From positions 1,798,001 to 1,862,000 of the forward strand of contig NC_002678.2 in assembly GCF_000009625.1 (NCBI RefSeq): a stretch of DNA of 64,000 bases, in the 5' to 3' direction. Made by a program: the position numbers and the translations under genes. Within the stretch, counting starts at the first letter, position 1. Each line of letters opens with the position of its first letter. The stretch comes from Mesorhizobium japonicum MAFF 303099 (lineage in GTDB: Bacteria; Pseudomonadota; Alphaproteobacteria; Rhizobiales; Rhizobiaceae). Positions 34,845-43,377 of this stretch are shown one piece after another. The notes below the pieces were generated by a model. It was not told the origin of the DNA and ran no database searches. It worked only from the letters and a program-made list of their open reading frames with translations.

Positions 34845-35812
34845 GGGGCGTTGCTCCGGCGCTGGCGCGGGTCGAGCAGCGCCTGCAGGAGATCGCCGAT
34901 CGCGGCCGTCGACACGAAAATCGCAGCCATCACCAGCACGCCGGCCTCGAGCATCGGGAAGTCGCGCGCCTTGGCCGCGCTCAGCACCAGATTGCCGAGA
35001 CCCTGTATGCCGAACAACGCCTCGATCACCACCAGCCCGCCGAGCAGGAAGCCGCTCTGCGTGGCGATGACCGCCACCGTCGGCACCAGCGCGTTGCGCA
35101 GCACGTGCTTGAACAGCACCTGCGCGGGGCTGAGCCCCTTCAGGATCGCGGTGCGCGTATAGTCCGCCGCGCGCGCCTCGATCACCCCGGCCCTGGTCAT
35201 GCGCGCGACGTAGCCGATCAGGTTCAGCACCAGCGGCAGCGCCGGCAGAATGAGATAGTGGCTGGCCGTCCAGAAGCCGGCCCCGTTGGGCGCAGCACCG
35301 GTGATCGGAAACCAGGCCAGCCACAGGCCGAAGACCATCAGCAACAGCAGGCCGGAGACGAAATCGGGCACGATCGAGAGCGAGACCCCGGTCAGCACGA
35401 TCAGCCTGTCGGCAAGGCTCCCCGAGCGCAGGCCTGCGACGACGCCGGCGCCGATGCCGATCGGCACCAGGAACAGCAGCACGACGCCGGCAAGTGCCGA
35501 GGAATTCTTGATGCTCGACAGGACGAACGGCGCCACCGGCGCGCGCATCGACAGCGAGTCGCCGAAATCGCCCGTGATCGCCCGGCTGAACCAGTGCCAG
35601 TACTGCTGAGGGATCGGCTGGTCGGTGCCGAGCTTGCGGTTCAACTCAGCGACCGCCTGCGCGTCGGCGAACGGGCCGAGCATGACGCGGCCGACATCGC
35701 CGGGCAGCACCTGCCCGGCGAGGAAGACCAGCGCGCTGACCAGCCACAGCGTCAACAGCAGCGAGCCCGCGCGTGCCGCCAGCGGCCGCGCCATCGAGGC
35801 GATGCCGCTCAC
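34841..35812 (-). CDS. Peptide-type ABC permease (DppB/OppB-like)
   Basis: The 323-residue protein has six spans, the N-terminal GDVGRVMLGPFADAQAVAELNRKLGTDQPIPQQYWHW stretch of DppB proteins, and the EAA region YTRTAILKGLSPAQVLFKHVLRNALVP. It starts at GTG 35812, which overlaps the binding-protein stop (GTGA). The tight overlaps on both sides show that the binding protein and both permeases are made together. Confidence 0.95.
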   Translation of the reverse strand: MSGIASMARPLAARAGSLLLTLWLVSALVFLAGQVLPGDVGRVMLGPFADAQAVAELNRKLGTDQPIPQQYWHWFSRAITGDFGDSLSMRAPVAPFVLSSIKNSSALAGVVLLFLVPIGIGAGVVAGLRSGSLADRLIVLTGVSLSIVPDFVSGLLLLMVFGLWLAWFPITGAAPNGAGFWTASHYLILPALPLVLNLIGYVARMTRAGVIEARAADYTRTAILKGLSPAQVLFKHVLRNALVPTVAVIATQSGFLLGGLVVIEALFGIQGLGNLVLSAAKARDFPMLEAGVLVMAAIFVSTAAIGDLLQALLDPRQRRSNAP

Positions 35813-37461
35813 ACGAACGACACCTTGTCGAGCAGCAGATGCGAGATGGCGGTGAAGCGCACGCCCTCGACCTTCGCGGAGACGATGCGGCTGTACTGCG
35901 AGAAATAGCTGATGATCAGCGGCGTCTCGTCGAGCAGCAAATTCTGGATCTTGCCGGCGGCCACGCGCTGCGCCTGCAGGTCGCGGGCCTTGCCATAGTC
36001 GATGAGCAGCGCGTCATAATCCGGGTTGTTGAAATGCGCCGCGTTCCAGGCGCCCGAGCTCTTCAGCGTCGCGTTGAGGAAGATGTCGGGCGTGCCGCGA
36101 TGGCCGAAATCGGTGATGCCGAGATTGGAGTCCAGCCACGGTGAGCTGCCGAACGTCGCCGAGCCGTAATAGGCGTCCTGCGGCAGCACGTTGAGCTTGA
36201 TGTCGATGCCGGCCTTCCTGGCGAAGTTCTGGATGATCACGGCGTAGTCGGGAATGTCATAGGCGCGTTCGGTGGTCAGCGTCACCTCGAAGCCGTTGGG
36301 CACGCCGGCCTCGCCAAGCAGCCGCTTGGCTTCGGCAATGTCCTGCTTGCGCTGCGGCACCGACGGATCGGCCGACGGGAAGATCGGCGCGAACGGCGTG
36401 TCGTTGCCGACGACGGCGCGGCCCTTGAGCAGGCCCTTGACCACGGCCTCGCGGTCGATGGTCAGCGCCAGCGCGCGCCGCACGCGCTTGTCGGTGAACG
36501 GCGCCTGGTCGGTCCGCAGATGCGCCGGATCATGCGAGCTGGCCTGCACGCTGAGCAGCTTGAAGTTGGGATTGCCTTCGATCGCCAGCTCCAGCCGCGT
36601 GGTCGAGGGGATGACGTCGAGCTGGCCGGCCTGCAGCGCCAGCACCTGCGCCTGCTCGTCGTCGAAGAACTTGATCTCGACGCGGTCGGGCAGCGCCTTG
36701 TCGCCCCAATAGTCCGGGTTGCGCACGAAGCTCGCGCCTTGCTTGGGGCGGAAGGACTCCAGCTTGAACGGACCCGTGCCGTTGAAGGTCTTCTCGAAAT
36801 CGCCGGCATAGTCGGCGGGCACGATGACGGCATTGTAGACGTCGGAGGAAACATAGAACGGGAAGTTGCTGTTCGACTGGTCGAGATCGAAGGCGACGGT
36901 CTCATCGTCGACGACCTTGGCGCCGCCCTTGGAGAGAATGCCCTTGTAGGCCGACAGCGCCGACGAGCCGCTGGCCGGATCGACCAGCCGCTCGAAGCTT
37001 GCCACCACATCCTTGGCGGTGACCGTGCGGCCGTCGTGGAACTTCACGCCGGGCCTGAGCTTGAAGGTCCAGCGCTTGGCCGTCTCGTCGGCTTCCCACG
37101 AGAGCGCCAGCTTCGGCTGCAGCCCGTCCTTGGGATCGTCGAGGATCAGATATTCGCCGACCTGGCTGATCACGCCGATGCTGGCCGGGTCGGTGATCGT
37201 GACGGGATCGATCGCCTTGGTTGGCTGGCCGAGCCCGACACGGACCGTGCCGCCAGCTGTCGCCGCGCGCGCCGCGCCCGGCGTGAACAGGCCTTGCGAG
37301 GCGGCAAAGCCGGTGAGGCCCAGAAGTGCCGCGTATTTCAGCAGGTCGCGGCGCTTCAGGAAGCCCTGCGCATATTCGTCGACCGCGACATTCCAGATGT
37401 CGCCGGTATGGCCGCGCGTCGACTGGTTGCGCAAAAGATCGATGTCGGAACGGTTCGTCAT
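35809..37461 (-). CDS. ABC substrate-binding protein, family 5 (peptide/organic solute)
   Basis: The 550-residue protein is a family 5 (DppA/OppA-type) binding protein: LGQPTKAIDPVTITDPASIGVISQVGEYLI, KRWTFKLRPGVKFHDGRTVTAKDVVASFERL, and AKRLLGEAGVPNGFEVTL. The N-terminus contains a twin-arginine-like signal (LKRRDLLKYAALLGLTGFAA, residues 35-54) after an unusually long 34-residue leader, suggesting Tat export. The substrate may be a compound processed by the monooxygenase encoded upstream. Confidence 0.94.
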   Translation of the reverse strand: MTNRSDIDLLRNQSTRGHTGDIWNVAVDEYAQGFLKRRDLLKYAALLGLTGFAASQGLFTPGAARAATAGGTVRVGLGQPTKAIDPVTITDPASIGVISQVGEYLILDDPKDGLQPKLALSWEADETAKRWTFKLRPGVKFHDGRTVTAKDVVASFERLVDPASGSSALSAYKGILSKGGAKVVDDETVAFDLDQSNSNFPFYVSSDVYNAVIVPADYAGDFEKTFNGTGPFKLESFRPKQGASFVRNPDYWGDKALPDRVEIKFFDDEQAQVLALQAGQLDVIPSTTRLELAIEGNPNFKLLSVQASSHDPAHLRTDQAPFTDKRVRRALALTIDREAVVKGLLKGRAVVGNDTPFAPIFPSADPSVPQRKQDIAEAKRLLGEAGVPNGFEVTLTTERAYDIPDYAVIIQNFARKAGIDIKLNVLPQDAYYGSATFGSSPWLDSNLGITDFGHRGTPDIFLNATLKSSGAWNAAHFNNPDYDALLIDYGKARDLQAQRVAAGKIQNLLLDETPLIISYFSQYSRIVSAKVEGVRFTAISHLLLDKVSFV

Positions 37462-37507
37462 TGTCAGTCTCTCGTCAATTGGAGGATGTGGGAGAAAAAA
37501 GCCGTCG

Positions 37508-38281
37508 TCAGGCCGGCTGGCCGTCGAGATGGATGCGGTCGACCGCTTGCGGATAGAAGGCGATCAGCCCTTTGATTTTCGGCATTTCGTCGATCGGGTC
37601 GCGATAGCTCCAGGCAATGTCGGGGCGCACCGAACCGTCCTTCAGCAGGCCCGACCAGTAGGAGGCGATGCCCTTGTAGGGACATCGCGTCGTCGAGCTC
37701 GACGCCGTCAGCCGCTCCAGCCGGACATCCTCCGGACGCAGGTAGAAACGCGTCGGCAGATGGGTTTCGAACAGCAGCACCGGCCGGTGGCTGTCGGCGA
37801 TGATGTCGCCGTCGAACCAGACCTGCACATGGCTGGAACTGTGCAGCACATCGATGCGCGCATAGGGATCGCGGGCGTGGACGAAGACTTCCTCTTCCTC
37901 CTCGAACCACTGGTCGACCGCCTTCCAGGTAAAGGCGATGCGGCCGGCGAGCGGCGAAAGGTTTTCATCCGGGGGCGCCGTGAACGACCACGCCGCATTG
38001 GCGGCGCGCCTGTCGCCGCTGTCGATGTCCCAATAGGCCGTTTCCCCGCCGACCGCGTGCGGTTCGCGATGCAGCGACGGCTTCAGCACCGACGCATCGA
38101 CCGAGGACGGCGGGAAGAAATAGATCGGCAGGAAATGGTTGGAGCGCAGCACCAGCACGTTGCGGCTGTCGGCGATGGTGCGGCCGCCGAACTTGACGCG
38201 CACGCGCTTGGGGCTGTGCAGCACATTGACGAGACGCGGAGCGGTGGCTTCGCGGGGCTGGAGATTAGGCGCTGCGGTCAC
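37508..38281 (-). CDS. Tandem DUF427 protein
   Basis: The 257-residue protein contains two DUF427 repeats: VNVLHSPKRVRVKFGGRTIADSRNVLVL near residue 20 and IDVLHSSSHVQVWFDGDIIADSHRPVLLFE near residue 143, the second ending TTRCPYKGIASYWSG as is typical. DUF427 proteins are small beta-rich proteins of unknown function. The start GTG 38281 is preceded by GAGGAGG at good spacing and sits 11 bases after the monooxygenase stop. It lies inside the transport operon. Confidence 0.9.
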   Translation of the reverse strand: MTAAPNLQPREATAPRLVNVLHSPKRVRVKFGGRTIADSRNVLVLRSNHFLPIYFFPPSSVDASVLKPSLHREPHAVGGETAYWDIDSGDRRAANAAWSFTAPPDENLSPLAGRIAFTWKAVDQWFEEEEEVFVHARDPYARIDVLHSSSHVQVWFDGDIIADSHRPVLLFETHLPTRFYLRPEDVRLERLTASSSTTRCPYKGIASYWSGLLKDGSVRPDIAWSYRDPIDEMPKIKGLIAFYPQAVDRIHLDGQPA

Positions 38282-38291
38282 GGCTGCCTCC

Positions 38292-39644
38292 TCAGGACAC
38301 GGCGCGCTGATTGGCGCGCTGCTCGGCGAAACGGTTGGCGGGGCGGGCAAGGCCGAGGCGATCGCGCAAGGTGCCCGGCGCGTATTCGGTGGGGACGAGG
38401 CCGCGCCGCTGCAGTTCCGGCACCACCTGTTCGGCGAAATTCACCCAGTCCTCCGGCAGCAGCGGGAACATCAGGTTGAAGCCGTCGGCGGCGCCTGAAA
38501 CGAACCAGTCTTCGAGCTGGTCGGCGATCTGCTTCGGCGTGCCGGCGACCGTCGGCACCGAGCCGCTGTTGGCGAGCTTGCGGGCGATGTCGCGCAGGCT
38601 GAGATTCTGCTTCGACCATTGCTTGACGCGGTTGAGCGAGGTGCGCCCGCCATTGAAGGTGCTCTCGTCCGGCAGCGGCGGCAGCGGCCCATCCGGCGGA
38701 TAGGCCGAGAGGTCGATGCCGCTCCAGCTCGACAACAGGTCGATGCCGACCTGGTCTGGGAGAAGCGTCTGCAGATATTCCTGCTTGTCCCGGCCCTCGG
38801 CCTCGGAAGCGGCGACGATGGGCAGGATGCCGGGCAGGATCTTGAAGCTCTCCGGCCGCCTGCCATGGCGTGCAAGCCGCTCATTGATGTCCTGGCGGTA
38901 TTTGATGCCGTCTTCCCTTGTGCTGTAGATGGCGAAATGCGCATCGGCATGGGCGGTGGCGAAATTCTTGCCGTCCTCGGACGAACCGGCCTGGACGATC
39001 AGCGGATGGCCCTGCGGCGGCCGCGACACGTTGAGCGGGCCGCGCACCTTGAAGTGCTTGCCCTTGTGGTCGATCGGATGGACCTTGTCGGGATCGGCGA
39101 AATAGCCAGTCTCCTTGTCGATGAGCAGCGCCTCGTCCTCCCAGCTGTCCCACAGCGCCTTGACGATATCGAGGAACTCGCCGGCGCGTTCATAGCGGAA
39201 GGCGTGCTCGATATTGCCGTCGCGGCCGAAATTGCGCGCCTCCTCGTCCATCGCCGAGGTGACGACGTTCCACGACGCCCTGCCCTTGCTGATATGGTCG
39301 AGCGAGGCGAACAGGCGCGCCACGTTGTAGGGCTCGCTGTAGGAGCTCGACGCCGTGGTGATCAGGCCGATATGCTTGGTCACGGCGGCCAGCGCCGACA
39401 AAAGCGTCAGCGGCTCGAGGCGGGCATTGGCATAGTGCGCGACGCCGCTCTTGACCGAATCCCAGATCGACACGTGGTCGGCGACGAAGATGGTGTCGAT
39501 GCGTGCCCGTTCGGCCGCCTGCACCAGCTCGCGATAATAGTCGAAATCGAGCACTTCGCGGCCGGGCGCGCGGGGGTGGCGCCATGCCATGCGGTGGTCG
39601 CCCTGCGGATTGAAGAAGAACGCGCTGAGGATCATGTGCGACAT
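38292..39644 (-). CDS. NtaA/SnaA/DszA-family flavin-dependent monooxygenase
   Basis: The 450-residue luciferase-like protein begins ILSAFFFNPQGDHRMAWRHPRAPGREVLDFDYYRELVQAAERARIDTIFVADHVS and contains YNVARLFASLDHISKGRASWNVVTSA, NFGRD, and HPLIVQAGSSEDGKNFA, all typical of the NtaA/SnaA/DszA family. These use FMNH2 and O2 on aminopolycarboxylates, sulfones or similar compounds and need a separate flavin reductase, which is not seen here. It is the first gene of the operon with DUF427, binding protein and permeases; GGAAGGA precedes ATG 39644. Confidence 0.94.
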   Translation of the reverse strand: MSHMILSAFFFNPQGDHRMAWRHPRAPGREVLDFDYYRELVQAAERARIDTIFVADHVSIWDSVKSGVAHYANARLEPLTLLSALAAVTKHIGLITTASSSYSEPYNVARLFASLDHISKGRASWNVVTSAMDEEARNFGRDGNIEHAFRYERAGEFLDIVKALWDSWEDEALLIDKETGYFADPDKVHPIDHKGKHFKVRGPLNVSRPPQGHPLIVQAGSSEDGKNFATAHADAHFAIYSTREDGIKYRQDINERLARHGRRPESFKILPGILPIVAASEAEGRDKQEYLQTLLPDQVGIDLLSSWSGIDLSAYPPDGPLPPLPDESTFNGGRTSLNRVKQWSKQNLSLRDIARKLANSGSVPTVAGTPKQIADQLEDWFVSGAADGFNLMFPLLPEDWVNFAEQVVPELQRRGLVPTEYAPGTLRDRLGLARPANRFAEQRANQRAVS

Positions 39645-39833
39645 CTCTGTTCCTTCCCTGCGGATGCGGAAAACCGCCAGTGCCGCGGCCTGTGGCCGTG
39701 CCCCGAAAATTGTCCAGTCAGCGAAAGTTAGATTGCGCCCGGGCTTAATTCGAGTAATTTTATAGAGATTGTTCCATGTGAAAGCGGAAGCGATTGCCCC
39801 TGATCGCCGCGCGGACAGAAAGTGGTTTCGGGC

Positions 39834-41648
39834 ATGTCCTCTTCATCGTCGTCCTCGGTTCTGAACGTCGAGCACCTCAGCGTTTCCTATCGCGGAGCCA
39901 GGCACCGCGCGGTCGATGACATCTCGCTCGAGATCGGCCAGGGCGAAGCGCTCGGGCTGGTTGGCGAATCCGGTTCCGGCAAGAGCTCGGTGGCGCTGGC
40001 GGTGCTGCGCTATTTGCCCAGGCATGCCCGGGTCGAAGCCGCGCAACTGGCCTTCGAAAATCGCGAGATCCGCGACCTCTCCGCCAACGAGCTGCGTCGG
40101 CTGCGCGGCGACCGCATCGCCGCCGTCTACCAGCATCCCGGTTCGGCGCTGAACCCGAGCATGACCATTGGCGGCCAGATCACCGAGACGATCCTGCGCC
40201 ATCGCCCGATGCATCACGACGATGCGTTTGCGCGCGCCGCGCAACTGCTCGGCCGCGTGCGCGTCGCCAATCCCGAACGCGTGCTGCGGCTCTATCCGCA
40301 CGAACTGTCGGGCGGCATGCAGCAGCGCGCCAACATCGCCATTGCGATCGCGCTCGACCCGGCGCTGCTGGTGATGGACGAGCCGACGACGGCGCTCGAC
40401 GCCAGCGTGCAGTCCGAGATCATCGCCATCCTCGACGATCTGCGCCGCGAGCACCGCACCTCGATCCTGCTGATCAGCCACGACATCAATCTGATCCGCC
40501 GCGCCTGCGACCGGGTCTCGGTGATGCAATCCGGCTCGATCGTCGAAACCGGTGCCGCTACAGAAGTCTTCGACAATCCGCGTCACGCCTACACAAGGGC
40601 GCTGGTCGCCGCCATTCCGACGCTCAACCGCACCAAGCGCGACGGCAGGCTGGCCGAGGATGCGAGCCCGGTGGATCTCGCTTCCGACGCGCCGGCCGGG
40701 GAGCAAGCGCAAAGCGCCCTGCCCGCGTCACAACGCGAAATCGCCCTTTCTTGCCGGGGCATAAGACAATCCTTCGGCGGCCAGCCGGTGCTGCACGGCA
40801 TCGACCTCGACATCGCCGGCGGCGAGACCTTTGGGCTGATCGGCGAATCCGGCTCCGGCAAGTCGACGCTGGCCCGCATCGTCACCGGCCTGCAGCCGCC
40901 GACGGCGGGCACGGTCGAGCTGTTCGGCAAGACCGTGGCGCCGCTGGTCGAGCGGCGCCAGCCAGGCGAGCGGCGCGACGTGCAGATGGTGTTCCAGTCG
41001 CCCGACCGCACGCTCAACCCGCGCCAGCGCATCGGCCGCATCCTCGGCCGCCCGCTGCGGCGGCTGGCCGGCCTGCCGCGCCGCGCCGTGCCGCAGCGCG
41101 TCGGCGACCTGCTGGCCTCGGTCCGCCTCGCCGGCACGACGGCGGAGCAGAAGCCCGGGACACTGTCCGGCGGCCAACGCCAGCGCACGGCCATTGCGCG
41201 GGCCTTCGCCGGCCTGCCAAGGCTGGTGGTGCTGGACGAGCCGACCTCGGCGCTCGACGTCTCGGTGCAGGCGACCGTGCTCAACCTGCTCAACGATCTG
41301 CAGAAGAAAGGGGATACCGCCTATCTCTTCATCAGCCATGATCTCAGGGTCGTGCGCTACATGGCCGACCGCATCGGCGTGCTCTATCGCGGCCGCCTGG
41401 TCGAGACCGGCTCCTCCGACCAGATCTTCGCCGGCCCCAACCATCCCTACACGCAGCTGCTGCTGGCGTCCTCCTCCAACGATGGGCAGGCGACGACCAT
41501 GGCCGAAGCCGCCATCGAGACCGGCCCCGGCGGCTGCGCCTTCGCCGGCCGCTGCCCGCTGGCCGACGCCGGCTGCCTCCAGGCCGAACCTGTGGCCACG
41601 GAGGTCGAAGCAGGCCATTTCATCGCCTGCTGGAAACGCGCCGGCTGA
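39834..41648 (+). CDS. Fused double ATP-binding subunit of a peptide-type ABC transporter
   Basis: The 604-residue protein joins two ABC ATPase domains. Domain 1 (about 10-255) has Walker A GESGSGKSS, signature LSGGMQQR and Walker B LLVMDEPTTAL; domain 2 (about 300-550) has GESGSGKSTL, LSGGQRQR and LVVLDEPTSAL. It ends with the oligopeptide-type C-terminal Cys motif (GCAFAGRCPLADAGC). It is divergent from the monooxygenase-led operon and very likely powers its two permeases. ATG 39834 is used; GTG 39822 is an alternative, and neither has a strong ribosome binding site. Confidence 0.94.
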   Translation: MSSSSSSSVLNVEHLSVSYRGARHRAVDDISLEIGQGEALGLVGESGSGKSSVALAVLRYLPRHARVEAAQLAFENREIRDLSANELRRLRGDRIAAVYQHPGSALNPSMTIGGQITETILRHRPMHHDDAFARAAQLLGRVRVANPERVLRLYPHELSGGMQQRANIAIAIALDPALLVMDEPTTALDASVQSEIIAILDDLRREHRTSILLISHDINLIRRACDRVSVMQSGSIVETGAATEVFDNPRHAYTRALVAAIPTLNRTKRDGRLAEDASPVDLASDAPAGEQAQSALPASQREIALSCRGIRQSFGGQPVLHGIDLDIAGGETFGLIGESGSGKSTLARIVTGLQPPTAGTVELFGKTVAPLVERRQPGERRDVQMVFQSPDRTLNPRQRIGRILGRPLRRLAGLPRRAVPQRVGDLLASVRLAGTTAEQKPGTLSGGQRQRTAIARAFAGLPRLVVLDEPTSALDVSVQATVLNLLNDLQKKGDTAYLFISHDLRVVRYMADRIGVLYRGRLVETGSSDQIFAGPNHPYTQLLLASSSNDGQATTMAEAAIETGPGGCAFAGRCPLADAGCLQAEPVATEVEAGHFIACWKRAG

Positions 41649-41684
41649 GCGAGGCCGGAAGAACCGGCCGCGCCCCAGGAAACC

Positions 41685-42098
41685 CTACGCCGGCAGCGAC
41701 GGCTCGGTGTTCGGCTCCAGCGCCTCTTCCGCCTCATGCTCGTCCGGCAGCACCTCGCCATGCACCCCCAGCGGCCGGCCGATCCACACCGGATCGACCA
41801 GATGGTCGCGCTTGGGGTTCTCCGTGTTCGGGTGGATGAGGATGCTCAGGCCGCCATGGTTCAGCATCAGCCACGGAACCAGCGCGCCGAAAATCTCGTT
41901 GGCGAAGGAGACCTGGTACATGGCCTGGTCATGCGGGCCGACTTTCCCGTCGTGCCAATTGCCCAGGCGCACGCGGAAACGCTCGCCGATGCGCAGCCGC
42001 AGCCATTCGGCATGTTGCCGCTCGGCCGGTCCATCGAAGTAGATATGGGCATGATAGCTGGCGATCTCGGCGAGCGGCCTTGGATTGTCCTTGCTCAT
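41685..42098 (-). CDS. DOPA 4,5-dioxygenase family protein
   Basis: The 137-residue protein matches the small extradiol DOPA-dioxygenase family: [50 protein letters not shown]. The His residues in these three segments would bind iron. Bacterial members cleave catechols or act as uncharacterised homologues. Start ATG 42098 has GAGGAGG upstream. It stands alone, convergent with the ABC ATPase gene. Confidence 0.9.
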   Translation of the reverse strand: MSKDNPRPLAEIASYHAHIYFDGPAERQHAEWLRLRIGERFRVRLGNWHDGKVGPHDQAMYQVSFANEIFGALVPWLMLNHGGLSILIHPNTENPKRDHLVDPVWIGRPLGVHGEVLPDEHEAEEALEPNTEPSLPA

Positions 42099-42302
42099 CT
42101 CGATGCCCTCCTCGCGGCGTATCCCGCCATTCAGCCCAAGAACAAGGGTTTAAGCAAGGCCACCCGACCCGTCGGGGAAGATTGGTAACGGCCGGACGCG
42201 GCTCTCATCGGCCAGGCATCCGGTCACGCCGCGCGCGGCGCGAGGCTTTCGGCCCCGCGCGCATCGTGTAGTCTGACGGTTTTCCTGGGGAAACATGACA
42301 CG

Positions 42303-43253
42303 ATGAACACTGCCGAAACACTGCCCTACCTGTCGTCGGCGGTTCTCGATCGCCTGGCGATCTCGACGCCTGAAATCGTCGACGAGATCGAACGCCAGAT
42401 CGTCGGCCAGAGGCGGGGCGAAGTCTGGTGCGCGCCCAAGGCCGCCGTGTGGCCGGGCGACGACCGCTACTTCATGGCCACGCTCGGCGTCGCCACCGTG
42501 CCATCAGTGCTGGCCACCAAGTCGCTGGTGGTGAACCCGCGCAACGCCGCGCGCGGGCTGGCCACGCTCAATTCGCTGATCACCCTGCTCGACGCCGAGA
42601 CCGGCCTGCCGCTGGCCCTGGTCGACGGCAATTGGGTGACGGCCAAACGCACGGCGGGCCTCAGCGCCGTCGCCGCCAGGCGCATGGCAAGGCACGATGC
42701 GTCGTCCGTCGCCTTCATCGGCTGCGGGGTGCAAGCGCGCGGCCACCTGGAAGCGTTCGCCGACCTCTTTCCGCTGCGCGAAATCCGCGCGTTCGGCCGC
42801 GGCAAAAGCAATCGCGAAGCGCTTTGCGAGATGGCGCGGTCGCGCGGCCTGGAAGCAATCCCCTGCGACACGGCAAGGGCCGCGGTGGAGGGCGCCGACA
42901 TGGTGGTGTCGACGGTGACCCTGGTGCCGGAACCCGAACCGTTCCTCGACGCGAACTGGCTGAAACCGGGAAGCTTCACCGCCATCACCGACCTCGCACT
43001 GCCCTGGCTGCCCGAAACGATGCGCCGCTTCGACCGCATCGTCGTCGACGATCTGGAGCAGGAGAAGAAGATGCCCAAACCCCTGGTCGACCCCACGCTG
43101 GTCGCCGGCGACCTGACGGGCCTGGTCTGCGGTGATTTTGCGGGGCGGGAGGGACCGGGCGAGGCTACGGCGTTTGTGTTCCGGGGCATGGCTGTTGGGG
43201 ATCTGGCGGTGGCCGGGCTGGTGTATGTGCGGGCTCAGGCAGCGGGGGTGTGA
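42303..43253 (+). CDS. Ornithine cyclodeaminase / mu-crystallin family protein
   Basis: The 316-residue NAD(P)-dependent protein has the family layout: KAAVWPGDDRYFMATLG in the substrate part, LVDGNWVTAKRTAGLSAVAARRMAR around the conserved Lys/Arg, and the Rossmann loop VAFIGCGVQARGHLEAF near residue 140. Members are ornithine cyclodeaminases, alanine dehydrogenases, ketimine reductases or opine-type enzymes; the class cannot be decided here. It is monocistronic, with the P-loop ATPase gene convergent 124 bases away. Confidence 0.9.
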   Translation: MNTAETLPYLSSAVLDRLAISTPEIVDEIERQIVGQRRGEVWCAPKAAVWPGDDRYFMATLGVATVPSVLATKSLVVNPRNAARGLATLNSLITLLDAETGLPLALVDGNWVTAKRTAGLSAVAARRMARHDASSVAFIGCGVQARGHLEAFADLFPLREIRAFGRGKSNREALCEMARSRGLEAIPCDTARAAVEGADMVVSTVTLVPEPEPFLDANWLKPGSFTAITDLALPWLPETMRRFDRIVVDDLEQEKKMPKPLVDPTLVAGDLTGLVCGDFAGREGPGEATAFVFRGMAVGDLAVAGLVYVRAQAAGV

Positions 43254-43377
43254 CACAGAAAGACTGGGAGTACTTTCACGCGATCCATTCCACAATTATT
43301 TGTTAATCATCGCGCAAACAAGCGACAGACCGTTCAAGAGAATGCAGGCCACCCGGTAAATTTCCCAAGGCGCCAGC

